From contig NZ_QZWZ01000002.1 in the NCBI RefSeq assembly GCF_003601975.1, positions 434,001 to 498,000 of the forward strand: DNA of 64,000 nucleotides. The letters are read 5' to 3'. This DNA is from Mesorhizobium waimense (GTDB lineage: Bacteria; Pseudomonadota; Alphaproteobacteria; Rhizobiales; Rhizobiaceae). The notes under the pieces were generated by a model. It saw only the letters and a list, made by a program, of their open reading frames with translations, did no database searches and was not told where the DNA came from. Both the position numbers and the translations under genes were made by a program. Positions 33,009-42,860 of the stretch are shown here, in pieces (position 1 is the stretch's first letter; every line of letters begins with the position of its first letter).

Positions 33009-36000
33009 ATGGATACAATCGCGGACTATAACGCCTGGAAAGATAAGCAGCAACAGAGCGGCGTCGGCGCGGCTCAAGTCGTTCTCGGATCGGTTAACGA
33101 GAAGCCGGATCAGGTGGCCGGCGACGTAAACCTTGCCAATGAGTTCGGCAAGGCCACGGGCAACCCGGTTCCGCCGCTGCCGATGGTTCGCGAGTATCGG
33201 AACGTCTTTCAGCAGAAGATCGAGGAACAGAAAAACAAGACGATCCTGTCAACTTCGCCGCGCCTGACGGACTGGCTTCGCAGCCCCGACAACGCGGCGC
33301 TCGCCCGCGACGATCTGCAAAACCTGTCCTGGTTCGAAGGCTTCGGGCGCGGCGCGACAAATACGCTCTCCCGCTCGGGTGATCGCCTGAGCCAGATGGG
33401 CAATCAATTCATGCTCGAACAGACGGCAGGCCGCGCCTCTGATCGGGACAAGAGTTTCGGCCAAATCCTAGAAAGCGAACAGACAGGCTCCGGTCTGCGC
33501 GACATGCAGGGCCAGCCGCTCAAGACCTGGACGGGCTCCGAATACCTTGGCGCGTTCGGGCGGTGGGTCGACGCCCGCTATGCCGACATGATCGGTACGG
33601 ATGACGCGGCTGCGGCGACGCAGTTTGCGGCGGGCGTCAAAGACAGCCAAGACCGTCTTGCGGCAACGCCGAAATCGGCAACAGCTCAGGCGTTCGAAAG
33701 TGCGGCAATCGTCAAGGATGCTACGCCCGGCGAGGCGCTTGCGAACTTCGGCGCGGCGTTCCTTCGCAATCCTGTCGGCGGCTTGTCGTGGGCTCTGGAA
33801 ACAGCTGGCGAAAGTGCGCCACAACTCGCGGCGGCGCTGGTGGCTGGCCGGATCAGTCCATCGGCTGGCGTCGCGGCGCTCGGCGGCGGCTCCTACGTGA
33901 CCGAACGGTACACCGCGCCGGCTGACTTCTTGTCTGAAAAGGGGATCGACCTCGGCAAGCCGGAAGACGTGCAACGCCTTCTGGCTGATCCGAAGATCAT
34001 GGAAGAGGCGGCAAATCGCGGTGTCATTCGCGGCTCGATTGTCGGCGCGTTCGATCTGCTCTCTGGCGGTCTCGCCGGCAAGGCTCTGGTACACAATCCG
34101 ATTGTCGAGGCGATTGCGCAGAGCGCTCAACAGGCGATCCTCGGCGCTGCCGGCGAATACTCCGCTCGCGTCGCCGCGGGCCAGCCTGTCGACTGGAACG
34201 ATGTCATCGCTGAGGGCGTGGCTGAGATCGCGACCGCGCCGGTTGAAATGGGCGCGGCTGGCCGGGAGTTCGCCGCCAATCGGCGCAAGGCCAAGGTCGC
34301 TGAGGGCACGGTTGCCCAGCTTGGCGAGATATCGGCCAATGCCCAGGCGTCTCAGGTGCGCGCGCGGACGCCTGACACCTTCCGCCAGTTTGTCGAGGCG
34401 GCGACGGCGAACGGGCCGGTCGAGAACGTCTATGTTCCGGCCGAACAGTTCGCCACATACTTCCAAAGCCTCGGCGTCGATCCTCATGCGCTTGTCGATG
34501 AGCTTGAGGGCATGAGCCGCGACGATCTCGACGTTGCTCTTGCGGGCGGCGGGGATCTTCAAATTCCGACTGCCACCTATGCCGCGAAGCTCGCCGGCAC
34601 GGATCACGATGCTTTCCTTATGGAGAACATGCGGTTCGATCCGAACGAATTCACGGCGCTGGAGGCGAAGGAGTTCAATGAGCGCGCGCAAGACGCGCTT
34701 GACGAAGCCTGGCAAGTGGCTGAGGCGGATCGCCTGGACGAAGAGGCGTCGCGGTCCCACGAACAGCAAATCTATGACACGATGGTCTCGCAGCTGCGCG
34801 CGGCCGGGCGGTCGACGGACGTAGCCACGACTGAGGCGGCGCTCTACCCGGCGTTCTATCGGACCATGGCCGAACGCTCGGGCCAGACCGTCGAAGACTT
34901 CATGCGGGCTTATCCGCTGCCGCAAGTGCGCGGATCGCTGCCTGAGGGCATGCAGTTCCGCGACGTTGACGCATTGAACCGGACGCTGGCCGAAGCCCGC
35001 GCCCAACGCTCTGCCGGTCTCGACAAGCGGCAATCGCTGCTGGAGTTCATTTCCGATTACGGCGGGATCAATGATGTCGGCGGCGACATCAAGGCGATGG
35101 ATGCCGCCACGATCAAGCGGAAGGGCAAGAAGACGCTCAAGATCGCGCGCGGGACAATAGCCGGCGTGCGCGACATGTTCGGGCAGGCGAGCGGCAAAAA
35201 GCACGGGCTTGATGACGTGGCCCAGGCCGCGATTGAGGCCGGGTTTCTGGCGAACGATCCGGTGGCGACCGAATACCGCAACGCGATCAAGGAAGGCAGG
35301 CAAGTGCCGAATATCGGCAAGGCGCTGCTCGACGCGATCGGCCGCGAAATGCGCGGCGAGGCGGATCACGCCGCACCGGTTGACGCGGCCAAGGCGGATC
35401 ACAATGCGCAGCTTGATCAGATTGAGGCGTACCTGTCGGGCTTGGGCGTCTCGCTCGATGACAGTGATGCCGCGATCCGTGAGGCTGTCCAGGCTGATCA
35501 GGCAGATGAGGCAAAGAAGTACGCCCAGCCGGCCTATCACGGCACGCCGCATCTGTTCGACAAGTTCTCAACGGATCACATCGGCACGGGCGAGGGCGCT
35601 GGCATCCCAGGCCATCAATACGTAGGCCACGAAAGCCAGAAAACCAACTATGTCATCTATGACGACAGCCGCGTTGCCGTCACCTCGTTTGAGCAATCCG
35701 GCGACGTGCGCGGCCCGCGCGGCTCGATCCAATTCCCAGGCGGCGGCGTCGGCAACGGCGACACGGTTGTTCGGCTGTTCGAAAGCGCCGATCTGTCCAC
35801 ATTCCTGCATGAGAGCGGGCATTACTTCCTGACGGTGCTGCGCGATCTCGCCGACAAGGGCGAGGCGTCCGCCGCTGGCGACATGGGCAGCGTCAAGGAA
35901 TGGTGGAGTGCGAACGCCGACGCCGTGGCGAAAGACGCCATGCGCGTCATGCCCGATGTCACCCTGACCGCCGACGATGTGAACGCGGCGATCAACAACG

Positions 36001-39000
36001 GCACGACCGGCGATCTGATGAAGGACGCAGCCATTGATGTCGGCATGCAAGAGCAATGGGCGCGCGGGTTCGAGAGCTACCTAATGGAAGGCAAAGCGCC
36101 GTCCATCGAACTGCGCGGCGCTTTCGAGAAATTCCGCTCCTGGCTGATTTCGGTCTATCGCCGGCTGGCCGGCCTCAACGTCACTGTGTCTGACGGCATT
36201 CGCGAGGTCTTTGACCGCATGATTGCCTCTGACGAAGAGATCGCCAAGGCCAAGGATCAGGCTGGCGATCGTGGCCCGATCTTCGCGACAGCTGAGGAAA
36301 TGGGCCTGACGCCCGGCGAATTCGCGTCGCTCCTCAAGCTGCGCGATCAGGCTGAGGATGACGCCAAGGCGCGACTGCTGCGCGAGGCCATGGCTCCGGT
36401 GAAGCGCGCGCAAGAGAAGTGGTTCAAGGATGAGCGCGCCAAGGTGCGCGATGAGGTTGAAGGCAACGTCAACACCTATCGCTACTATCGGGCGATGGAG
36501 TGGATGGGCAACCGTCGCTGGTGGGGCGAGGGCAAGCCGGAAGACATGCCCGATATCCGCTTGTCCAAGGATATCCTTGTGGAGCTCTATGGCGAGGGCG
36601 TCTTGAAGACGCTGCCGCGCGGCATGCAGACCATGTACGCGGTCGAGGGCGGGATTGACCCTGACGAAGCTGCCGGCTGGTTTGGCTTCGACAGTGGCGA
36701 TGAGCTTATCCAGGCGATGGAAAAAGCGCCGCCGCGCAAGCAAGCCATTGAGGCCGAAACAGACAAGCTGATGCGCGAGCGGCATGGCGACGTGCTGACT
36801 GATGGGTCGATCGAGGCTGAGGCGCTGGCCGCGCTGCACAGTGACAGGCGCGGGCAATGGATTGCCGCCGAACTCAAGGCCGTTGTCGAGGTCGCGGGAA
36901 CCGGCATTGGCATGACCGCGAAAGAAGCGCGCGCCACGGCTCGGGCGTCGATTGCGCGGATGCGCGTCCGCGATGCCGTGAACTCGATCCGTTTCCTGGC
37001 CGCCGAACGCAAAGCCGCTGATGAGGCCGCGAAGCTCGGCGCGATGCTGGCGCGTGACAAGGTATGGGTCGATGCCGCGCGCCGTCGCATCGAAAGCAAG
37101 GCGCGCGCGGCGTCGAAGGGCAAGACCTCGCCCGATACCGTCGCCACGGCGATCAACGCCTACAACGAGAAGTTCGCGACGACGCAAAGCACGTTCACGG
37201 TTCCTGATCGCGAGGCCGTCAGCAAGTCGGGCAACGCCTTCACGATCAAGGGCGGCGAGCGCACCGCGACATCGCACGGCTATAACGATCTGGTCGCTCG
37301 CCTGATCGAAACGAAGCGTCGCCAACTGCTCAACCATGCGCTCTACATGGAAGCGCGCAACGTGATCGGCGAAGTCGACAAGGCGGAAAACTTCGTTGCC
37401 AAGCTGGCGAAGAAATCGACGCGAGAGAAGATCGCGGGCGCTGGCCGGAGAGAGAACGCGCGGGTCGACTATCTGAGCGCTATCGATGAACTCCTTGAGC
37501 GCTACGACTTCCGCAAGCTGAGTGGGGCCGCTGAGAGCCGGCGAGGGGCGCTGAATGCCTTCGTGGCCGCGATGACGGCTGCTGGCCGGGAGAACGAGCT
37601 TGCCATTCCTGAGGGCGTCCTGAGCGACGCAGCGCGCCGTCCCTACAAAACCTTGCCGGTCGAAGAACTGCGGGGCGTGGTCGACACGCTTAAGAACCTG
37701 GAGCATGTGGCGCTTCGCTGGAACAAGCTGATCGACACGCAAAAGCAACGCGATCTCGACGCGGTGATTGTCGATGTCGTCGCCGCCTTCGATGCGAACA
37801 TGCCCAAGCGCCCGCCTGGTCGCGTCGGCACAAAGCGCGAATCGCTGCGGCATTCCGTGCGCCAGTTCTTTGACCTTGTGCTGAACGCCGGAACGATCCT
37901 TAGAGAGATCGACGGGTTCAAGGACATGGGCGCGGCCTATCGCAACATCAAGACGCCGATTGATGAGGCGGCGGATCGGCTGACCGCGCGCAAGGAAAAG
38001 GCGGCGAGCGATCTGGAAAGCCTCTATGCGGTCTACGCCAAGGAAGATCGCCGCCGCATGGCTGTTCGTCATCATATCCCTGAGCTTGGCTATGCGCTTT
38101 CGAAGTGGGAACGGATCGCGGTCGCGCTTAACCTCGGCAACGAAGGCAACCGGGCGAGGCTGACCGATACCAAAGTTCGGGGATCTTTGACTGAGGCGCA
38201 AATCTCGGCGGTGATCGCCAAGCTCGATGCGCGCGACGCCGATTTCGTGCAGTCGGTCTGGGATTATGTCGGATCGTTCCGCGACGATATCGCCGCTCGC
38301 GAGCGCCGGGCAACTGGCGTCGAACCGCAATGGGTCGAGGCAACGCCGGTCGATATCGCCGGGAAGACGCTCAAGGGCGGCTATTACCCGTTGAAGTACG
38401 ATCCGCGCCTGTCGTCGCTCGCGCGTGACGATGAAACGAATGATATCGCCACGGCGCTCCAGGCTGGCCGGTTCGGCAAGGCGCAGACGCGCCAAGGTCA
38501 CCTCAAGGAACGTGCGCGGTCCTCGGGCCGCGATGTCGAGCTTGATATGTCGGTGCTGCATCGCCACGTCAACCAAGTCATCTATGACCTGGAGCTAAGC
38601 GAGCCGGTCGCGAATTCGTGGCGTATCCTCCAGAGCGGCGAGGTCCGCTCGGCGTTCATGGACGCCGGCAAGCAGGCAGATTTTGACGCGCTCGAAATCT
38701 GGCTCAAGGACGTGGCTGAGGGCGAGTTGAAATCGGCCGATTTGGTCGGTCGGGCGGCGCGAACGCTCAAGTCGAATTTCACCGCGGCTAAATTGGCATT
38801 CAACCTTTCGACGGTTGCGATGCAGGTTACCGGCCTGTCTCAGTCGATGGTTGTTGTCGGCAAGAAAGACATGGCCGTTGGCATCATGCAGGCGGCGAAA
38901 AACCCGATCAGCATGGCGCGCGACATTGCGGCCAAGTCGCAGTTCATGGCTACACGCCAGACCACGTTCAACAAGGATATCTTTGATTTCTATTCCGATC

Positions 39001-39848
39001 CGAAGACCGGGCCGGTTGCCTCGCGCTGGGGTGAGATCAAAGCCGAGATCGTCGGGCCGCTGGCGTTCTGGCTGATGACCAAGACGCAATGGTATCTGGC
39101 GGACGTTCCTACATGGCTTGCCGGCTATCGGCAGGGCTTGCGGCAGAATGGCAACGATGAGACGAAGGCCGTCGCCCATGCCGATGCCGTGGTGAAGCGC
39201 GCCCAGGCGTCCGGTCTGTTTGCCGATCGCTCGGCGGTCGAGCGCGGGTCAGTATCGCGCACCGCGCGGCAGAATGACGTTGTGCGGCTGTTCACGGCGC
39301 TTGGCTCGTACATGTTCGCCAAGTTCAACGTCGCCTATGAGCGCACCGCCAAGGCCAAGCGTTTAATCGGCGATGAGGGTTTGTCGGCTCGCTCGGGGCA
39401 GGAGGCGCTTTCCTGGACGCTGGACATGGCTTTCCTGTTCACGCTGGAGGCGGTGATCGGCGCGGCGATCAAGGGCCAGCTGCCAAGCGGCGACGGCGGC
39501 GATGACGATGACGGCTGGATGGCCTTCCTCGCCAAGCAGACGGGATTTTCGGTCATGGCGACGATCCCCGGCGTTCGCGACATCACCGGCCCGCTGCAAG
39601 GCTTTGACGGCGGCGGCTCATATGGGTCGATCACCAAGGAAATCGCAACGCCGTTTCTGGAGGGCGGCAAGTCAGTCCAGAAGGGGGAGGTGCGCAAGCA
39701 GTTCATCAAGTCGATCGTCAACGCGACCGGTCTGGCTACCGGCCTGCCGGCGACGCAAATCAACCGCGCCGTTGACGCCGCCTGGAGGCAGGCTGACGGC
39801 AAGGATGTTTCGCCGCTCGAATACCTGCTTGGCCGTCTTGGGAAATGA
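33009..39848 (+). CDS. Giant internal virion / polyvalent protein (gp16-position)
   Basis: About 2279 residues from ATG 33009; upstream in-frame codons overlap the previous gene. Features in order: a helical N-terminus; a hydrophobic alpha-helical region at about 250-420; an ADP-ribosyltransferase-like (ART) segment at about 841-890 beginning PAYHGTPHLFDKFS; a zincin motif HESGH at about 934-938 followed by QWARGFESYLMEGKAPS, as in phage polyvalent proteins; long helical repeats; and a C-terminal region with membrane-active helices. The ART segment lacks its middle. It is expected to be packed in the head and ejected with the DNA. No lytic transglycosylase motif was seen. Confidence 0.85.
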   Translation: MDTIADYNAWKDKQQQSGVGAAQVVLGSVNEKPDQVAGDVNLANEFGKATGNPVPPLPMVREYRNVFQQKIEEQKNKTILSTSPRLTDWLRSPDNAALARDDLQNLSWFEGFGRGATNTLSRSGDRLSQMGNQFMLEQTAGRASDRDKSFGQILESEQTGSGLRDMQGQPLKTWTGSEYLGAFGRWVDARYADMIGTDDAAAATQFAAGVKDSQDRLAATPKSATAQAFESAAIVKDATPGEALANFGAAFLRNPVGGLSWALETAGESAPQLAAALVAGRISPSAGVAALGGGSYVTERYTAPADFLSEKGIDLGKPEDVQRLLADPKIMEEAANRGVIRGSIVGAFDLLSGGLAGKALVHNPIVEAIAQSAQQAILGAAGEYSARVAAGQPVDWNDVIAEGVAEIATAPVEMGAAGREFAANRRKAKVAEGTVAQLGEISANAQASQVRARTPDTFRQFVEAATANGPVENVYVPAEQFATYFQSLGVDPHALVDELEGMSRDDLDVALAGGGDLQIPTATYAAKLAGTDHDAFLMENMRFDPNEFTALEAKEFNERAQDALDEAWQVAEADRLDEEASRSHEQQIYDTMVSQLRAAGRSTDVATTEAALYPAFYRTMAERSGQTVEDFMRAYPLPQVRGSLPEGMQFRDVDALNRTLAEARAQRSAGLDKRQSLLEFISDYGGINDVGGDIKAMDAATIKRKGKKTLKIARGTIAGVRDMFGQASGKKHGLDDVAQAAIEAGFLANDPVATEYRNAIKEGRQVPNIGKALLDAIGREMRGEADHAAPVDAAKADHNAQLDQIEAYLSGLGVSLDDSDAAIREAVQADQADEAKKYAQPAYHGTPHLFDKFSTDHIGTGEGAGIPGHQYVGHESQKTNYVIYDDSRVAVTSFEQSGDVRGPRGSIQFPGGGVGNGDTVVRLFESADLSTFLHESGHYFLTVLRDLADKGEASAAGDMGSVKEWWSANADAVAKDAMRVMPDVTLTADDVNAAINNGTTGDLMKDAAIDVGMQEQWARGFESYLMEGKAPSIELRGAFEKFRSWLISVYRRLAGLNVTVSDGIREVFDRMIASDEEIAKAKDQAGDRGPIFATAEEMGLTPGEFASLLKLRDQAEDDAKARLLREAMAPVKRAQEKWFKDERAKVRDEVEGNVNTYRYYRAMEWMGNRRWWGEGKPEDMPDIRLSKDILVELYGEGVLKTLPRGMQTMYAVEGGIDPDEAAGWFGFDSGDELIQAMEKAPPRKQAIEAETDKLMRERHGDVLTDGSIEAEALAALHSDRRGQWIAAELKAVVEVAGTGIGMTAKEARATARASIARMRVRDAVNSIRFLAAERKAADEAAKLGAMLARDKVWVDAARRRIESKARAASKGKTSPDTVATAINAYNEKFATTQSTFTVPDREAVSKSGNAFTIKGGERTATSHGYNDLVARLIETKRRQLLNHALYMEARNVIGEVDKAENFVAKLAKKSTREKIAGAGRRENARVDYLSAIDELLERYDFRKLSGAAESRRGALNAFVAAMTAAGRENELAIPEGVLSDAARRPYKTLPVEELRGVVDTLKNLEHVALRWNKLIDTQKQRDLDAVIVDVVAAFDANMPKRPPGRVGTKRESLRHSVRQFFDLVLNAGTILREIDGFKDMGAAYRNIKTPIDEAADRLTARKEKAASDLESLYAVYAKEDRRRMAVRHHIPELGYALSKWERIAVALNLGNEGNRARLTDTKVRGSLTEAQISAVIAKLDARDADFVQSVWDYVGSFRDDIAARERRATGVEPQWVEATPVDIAGKTLKGGYYPLKYDPRLSSLARDDETNDIATALQAGRFGKAQTRQGHLKERARSSGRDVELDMSVLHRHVNQVIYDLELSEPVANSWRILQSGEVRSAFMDAGKQADFDALEIWLKDVAEGELKSADLVGRAARTLKSNFTAAKLAFNLSTVAMQVTGLSQSMVVVGKKDMAVGIMQAAKNPISMARDIAAKSQFMATRQTTFNKDIFDFYSDPKTGPVASRWGEIKAEIVGPLAFWLMTKTQWYLADVPTWLAGYRQGLRQNGNDETKAVAHADAVVKRAQASGLFADRSAVERGSVSRTARQNDVVRLFTALGSYMFAKFNVAYERTAKAKRLIGDEGLSARSGQEALSWTLDMAFLFTLEAVIGAAIKGQLPSGDGGDDDDGWMAFLAKQTGFSVMATIPGVRDITGPLQGFDGGGSYGSITKEIATPFLEGGKSVQKGEVRKQFIKSIVNATGLATGLPATQINRAVDAAWRQADGKDVSPLEYLLGRLGK

Positions 39849-39915
39849 TCGCGTGAAGTTCTAGGCCGCAACCATCGGCCCCTATCGTGCCCGAAACATT
39901 TGGGCGCGAGATCAC

Positions 39916-42621
39916 ATGACTGTTCCAAGCGAAACTAACCGTTCCGGCCCCTACAACGGCAACGGGGTCACGACCGCGTTTGATTATGAATTTCGGATTG
40001 TCGATGAGAGCTATCTCAGGGCGATCAAGGCTGATGCCGCTGGCGTCGAAACGGTTCTGACCCTCACGGCCGATTACGCGGTTACAGGGGTGAGAGCGCC
40101 TGAGGGCGGCCAAGTCGTGCTAACTGTGGCATTGCCTACCGGACAGACGCTGACGCTCCTACCGCACGTTCCCTTCACACAGGAAATCGATCTTGAAAAC
40201 CAAGGCGCTTACTACGCCGAGACGGTTGAGACCGGCCTTGATCTTGCCGTCATGCGCGATCAGCAATTGCAGGAACAAATCAACCGCGCCGTCACCATTC
40301 CGGCGTCGGAAGACCCTGCCCAGCTTGATGGTTTGGTGCACGACATCTTGCGGCTGGCTGACAGCGCCGACGAGATCGATACTGTCGCGGGGATTGAGGA
40401 TGACGTGACTACGGTTGCGGGCATAGCTGCGGAAGTTGTCGCCGCTGGCCCGGCCGCAACCGCTGCGGCGGCGTCTGCTGTGACGGCATGGGAGTGGGCT
40501 CAAAAGGATGAGGACGTTGCTGTAAACGACGGCGTTCACGCGCCTGGGTTTTCCGCGTTCAATTGGATGCGCAAGGCGCTGGGCTATGCAGCTTCGGCTT
40601 CGGCTTCGGCTATCGCTGCGGCGGCGTCGGCGGCAAGTATCAACCTGCCTCCGGTCTCGGCCGACACGTTCCTCCAGGCTAAGCCGGATGCTTCCGGCTA
40701 TCTTACGAAGACGGCCGCCCAGGTCCGCGACATTCTCGGCTCGCCCTTCATCAACTCCTTTGCGCGCACGCCGGCCGCCGATGGCGTCACCAATGATGTG
40801 GCTGCTCTTGTGGCGCTGGAAGCGACCGCCGAAGAGGTGATCCGCCTCAAGAATGCCAGCTATTTCATAGGCACCAATTACACGCCGACAAAGACGCTGC
40901 GGTTCTCATCTGGAACGAAGTTCTTGGTTGCCAATGGCGTGACGGTCGACTTCAATTTAGCCGAGCCTGAAATACATGCGCCCAAGAAGCAAAGGTTCTA
41001 TCTCACTGGCACTGGCGCTATCGCCGGCCTGCAAAAGAGCTATGCCGGATGGTTTGCCGGCGACAACCTGAACACGGCGACCAATTCACTGACGCTGCTG
41101 CAGAAATGGGCGGACAGTGTAACAATCGGCGGCGAATTGAAGGCCACGCTCGGGTACTACACCACCGATGGCTCGGCCTATATCGAATGCACCAAGGGCC
41201 AGCAGGTATCCTCCGACAAGGGTGCATCCAATGCCAAGCTGGTGTTTTCCGGCACGGCAACGCGTGGCTTCCGGTTCTCATCGCAACTCTATGGCTCGGT
41301 CAAGCAGGTACGCTTCGAGCGCCAGACCCCGAACATAGCGCCCACTGTTGGTGACTGCATTCTGTTCGACAGTGGCTCGCAGGCTCGCGGCGTGGTCGAT
41401 CAGATATCTACGGACGGCTGCTACGTTGGCGTCCATGCGGTTTCGGGATGGGTGACGAGTTCGCGGCAGACATCGACCGACACGCGCTACTCGGCATTCT
41501 TTATCGACGGCACAAACGAAATCCATCTTGCACCCGGATGCGTCTTTGCCGCGAATAGCTCATGGATCACGATGACCGGGATAACCGGCACGTTCCAGAG
41601 CGGCGAGACGGTCACGTTCTCTGGTGGCTCTGGGACGATCTTCAAGGACGCAAGCAACAACTACAAGGGCGTGTTCACCGCCACGGTTCCGACCGTCAGC
41701 CAGGTTCTGACCGGAAGCACGTCTGGGGCTACCGGCACGCTCGCCACCAAGGTCAACGGTCATACCAATGGCGGCATCCGCATTTATGGCCGCTGCCATG
41801 CTGGCGTCTACGATGGTACGGAAGTCTCAGGCGGGGACTATCCACTGCTGATCGATGCGCTTAGCACCTCGAACGCGGATCGCTCGCTGTTCCACGTCTT
41901 CAATGGATGCCTGTTCGATAGCGCTATGATCACGGCTGCGGCGGTCTTCAAGGCTGTTGGCACCAAGTTCTTTGGGTGCTGGTTCTCATCGTTCCTTACC
42001 GCCACCGGGCTCTATCTGGCCGACGCTGTTCACACGGTCGTTGAGGGCTGCCAGTGGACCTATGTTGGCGGTCGGTGCATCCTGGTGGATACTGGGTCAA
42101 AAGACACCCAGATCAGCGGCGGTCTTATGGCTGATATCAACGCCAGCAACACGGCCAACCTGCCGGCAATCCAGTTCGTCTCTGGGACGACAGGCAAGGT
42201 CCGTGATGTCACTATCGGCACAAATCTCGGCTACGGCCCGAACAACCCGACGCGGGGCGTCCAGATCGACGCTGGCGCGAATGGGATTACGCTCGACAAC
42301 ATCGACGCTTCGCTTTGCACAACGCCAATCGTGGACAACGGCACCGGGACAATCATCCGCAATTGCGCCGGGGCTAAGACCAACAACCAGGGGGCGGGCG
42401 TAGTCAACTCGGCGGCTTCGTCGGCGGTCATAAACCACGGCCTCGGCTTCACGCCTGCCGTTACGGACATTCGCATCACGCCGACAACAAGCCTTGCGAC
42501 ATCGACCCTGACCGGCTTCTGGGTCAGCGCCGCTACGGCCACGACATTCACTGTCACCGTGAACGCGGCGGCTAGCGCGAACTGGTTCTTCGGCTGGGAA
42601 GCCCGGATAAAGAACGCCTGA
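39916..42621 (+). CDS. Tail fibre/tailspike protein
   Basis: 901 residues. The first ~150 match the T7 gp17-type tail-attachment domain (SGPYNGNGVTTAFDYEFRI, then ADYAVTGVRAPEGGQVVLTVALPTGQTLTLLPHVPFTQE). Residues about 150-240 are an Ala-rich coiled coil. The rest is Gly/Ser/Thr-rich and beta-rich, consistent with a right-handed beta-helix spike that binds or cuts surface polysaccharide. A short C-terminal beta domain follows. No retroelement or variable repeat is present. Confidence 0.85.
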   Translation: MTVPSETNRSGPYNGNGVTTAFDYEFRIVDESYLRAIKADAAGVETVLTLTADYAVTGVRAPEGGQVVLTVALPTGQTLTLLPHVPFTQEIDLENQGAYYAETVETGLDLAVMRDQQLQEQINRAVTIPASEDPAQLDGLVHDILRLADSADEIDTVAGIEDDVTTVAGIAAEVVAAGPAATAAAASAVTAWEWAQKDEDVAVNDGVHAPGFSAFNWMRKALGYAASASASAIAAAASAASINLPPVSADTFLQAKPDASGYLTKTAAQVRDILGSPFINSFARTPAADGVTNDVAALVALEATAEEVIRLKNASYFIGTNYTPTKTLRFSSGTKFLVANGVTVDFNLAEPEIHAPKKQRFYLTGTGAIAGLQKSYAGWFAGDNLNTATNSLTLLQKWADSVTIGGELKATLGYYTTDGSAYIECTKGQQVSSDKGASNAKLVFSGTATRGFRFSSQLYGSVKQVRFERQTPNIAPTVGDCILFDSGSQARGVVDQISTDGCYVGVHAVSGWVTSSRQTSTDTRYSAFFIDGTNEIHLAPGCVFAANSSWITMTGITGTFQSGETVTFSGGSGTIFKDASNNYKGVFTATVPTVSQVLTGSTSGATGTLATKVNGHTNGGIRIYGRCHAGVYDGTEVSGGDYPLLIDALSTSNADRSLFHVFNGCLFDSAMITAAAVFKAVGTKFFGCWFSSFLTATGLYLADAVHTVVEGCQWTYVGGRCILVDTGSKDTQISGGLMADINASNTANLPAIQFVSGTTGKVRDVTIGTNLGYGPNNPTRGVQIDAGANGITLDNIDASLCTTPIVDNGTGTIIRNCAGAKTNNQGAGVVNSAASSAVINHGLGFTPAVTDIRITPTTSLATSTLTGFWVSAATATTFTVTVNAAASANWFFGWEARIKNA

Positions 42622-42677
42622 CGCGACCGCGAAGAAACCGCATTGCAATCAGGTGGCTATGGTGCGATGGAAAGAGA

Positions 42678-42854
42678 ATGACCCAGCCGAAACCTTACTT
42701 TGCGATCGCAGCGGCGCTTCTCGTCGTCGGATTGGCCATCTTCGGCCATTCGAGATCAACCGTCATGCCCGGCGCCATCGAGAAATGCATGAGCGAAGCG
42801 GAAAAGACAGCACCGCAAGGCGTCCCTTACTCCGTGGCGTGCCCTGGCTTCTGA
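42678..42854 (+). CDS. Small single-TM protein
   Basis: 58 residues: MTQPKPYFAIAAALLVVGLAIFGH, a signal-anchor-like helix, followed by a 30-residue outer part with two cysteines (EKCMSEAEK and VACPGF) that could form a disulfide. AAAGAGA precedes the ATG. It sits 6 bases before the GT-C-like gene and may act with it. Confidence 0.55.
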   Translation: MTQPKPYFAIAAALLVVGLAIFGHSRSTVMPGAIEKCMSEAEKTAPQGVPYSVACPGF

Positions 42855-42860
42855 CAGGGC

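Noticed and set aside
13552..38796. Repeated CCGCGGCTAAAT (13552, 26878, 38782), near-palindromic at 26878
   Set aside because: In two cases it encodes Thr-Ala-Ala-Lys with the same codons, and in the third it is antisense coding. Positions share no context, so chance codon use explains it.
39916..42621. Diversity-generating retroelement, expected because the head genes resemble Bordetella phage
   Set aside because: No reverse transcriptase, no template/variable repeat pair and no C-type lectin-like end to the tailspike are present.
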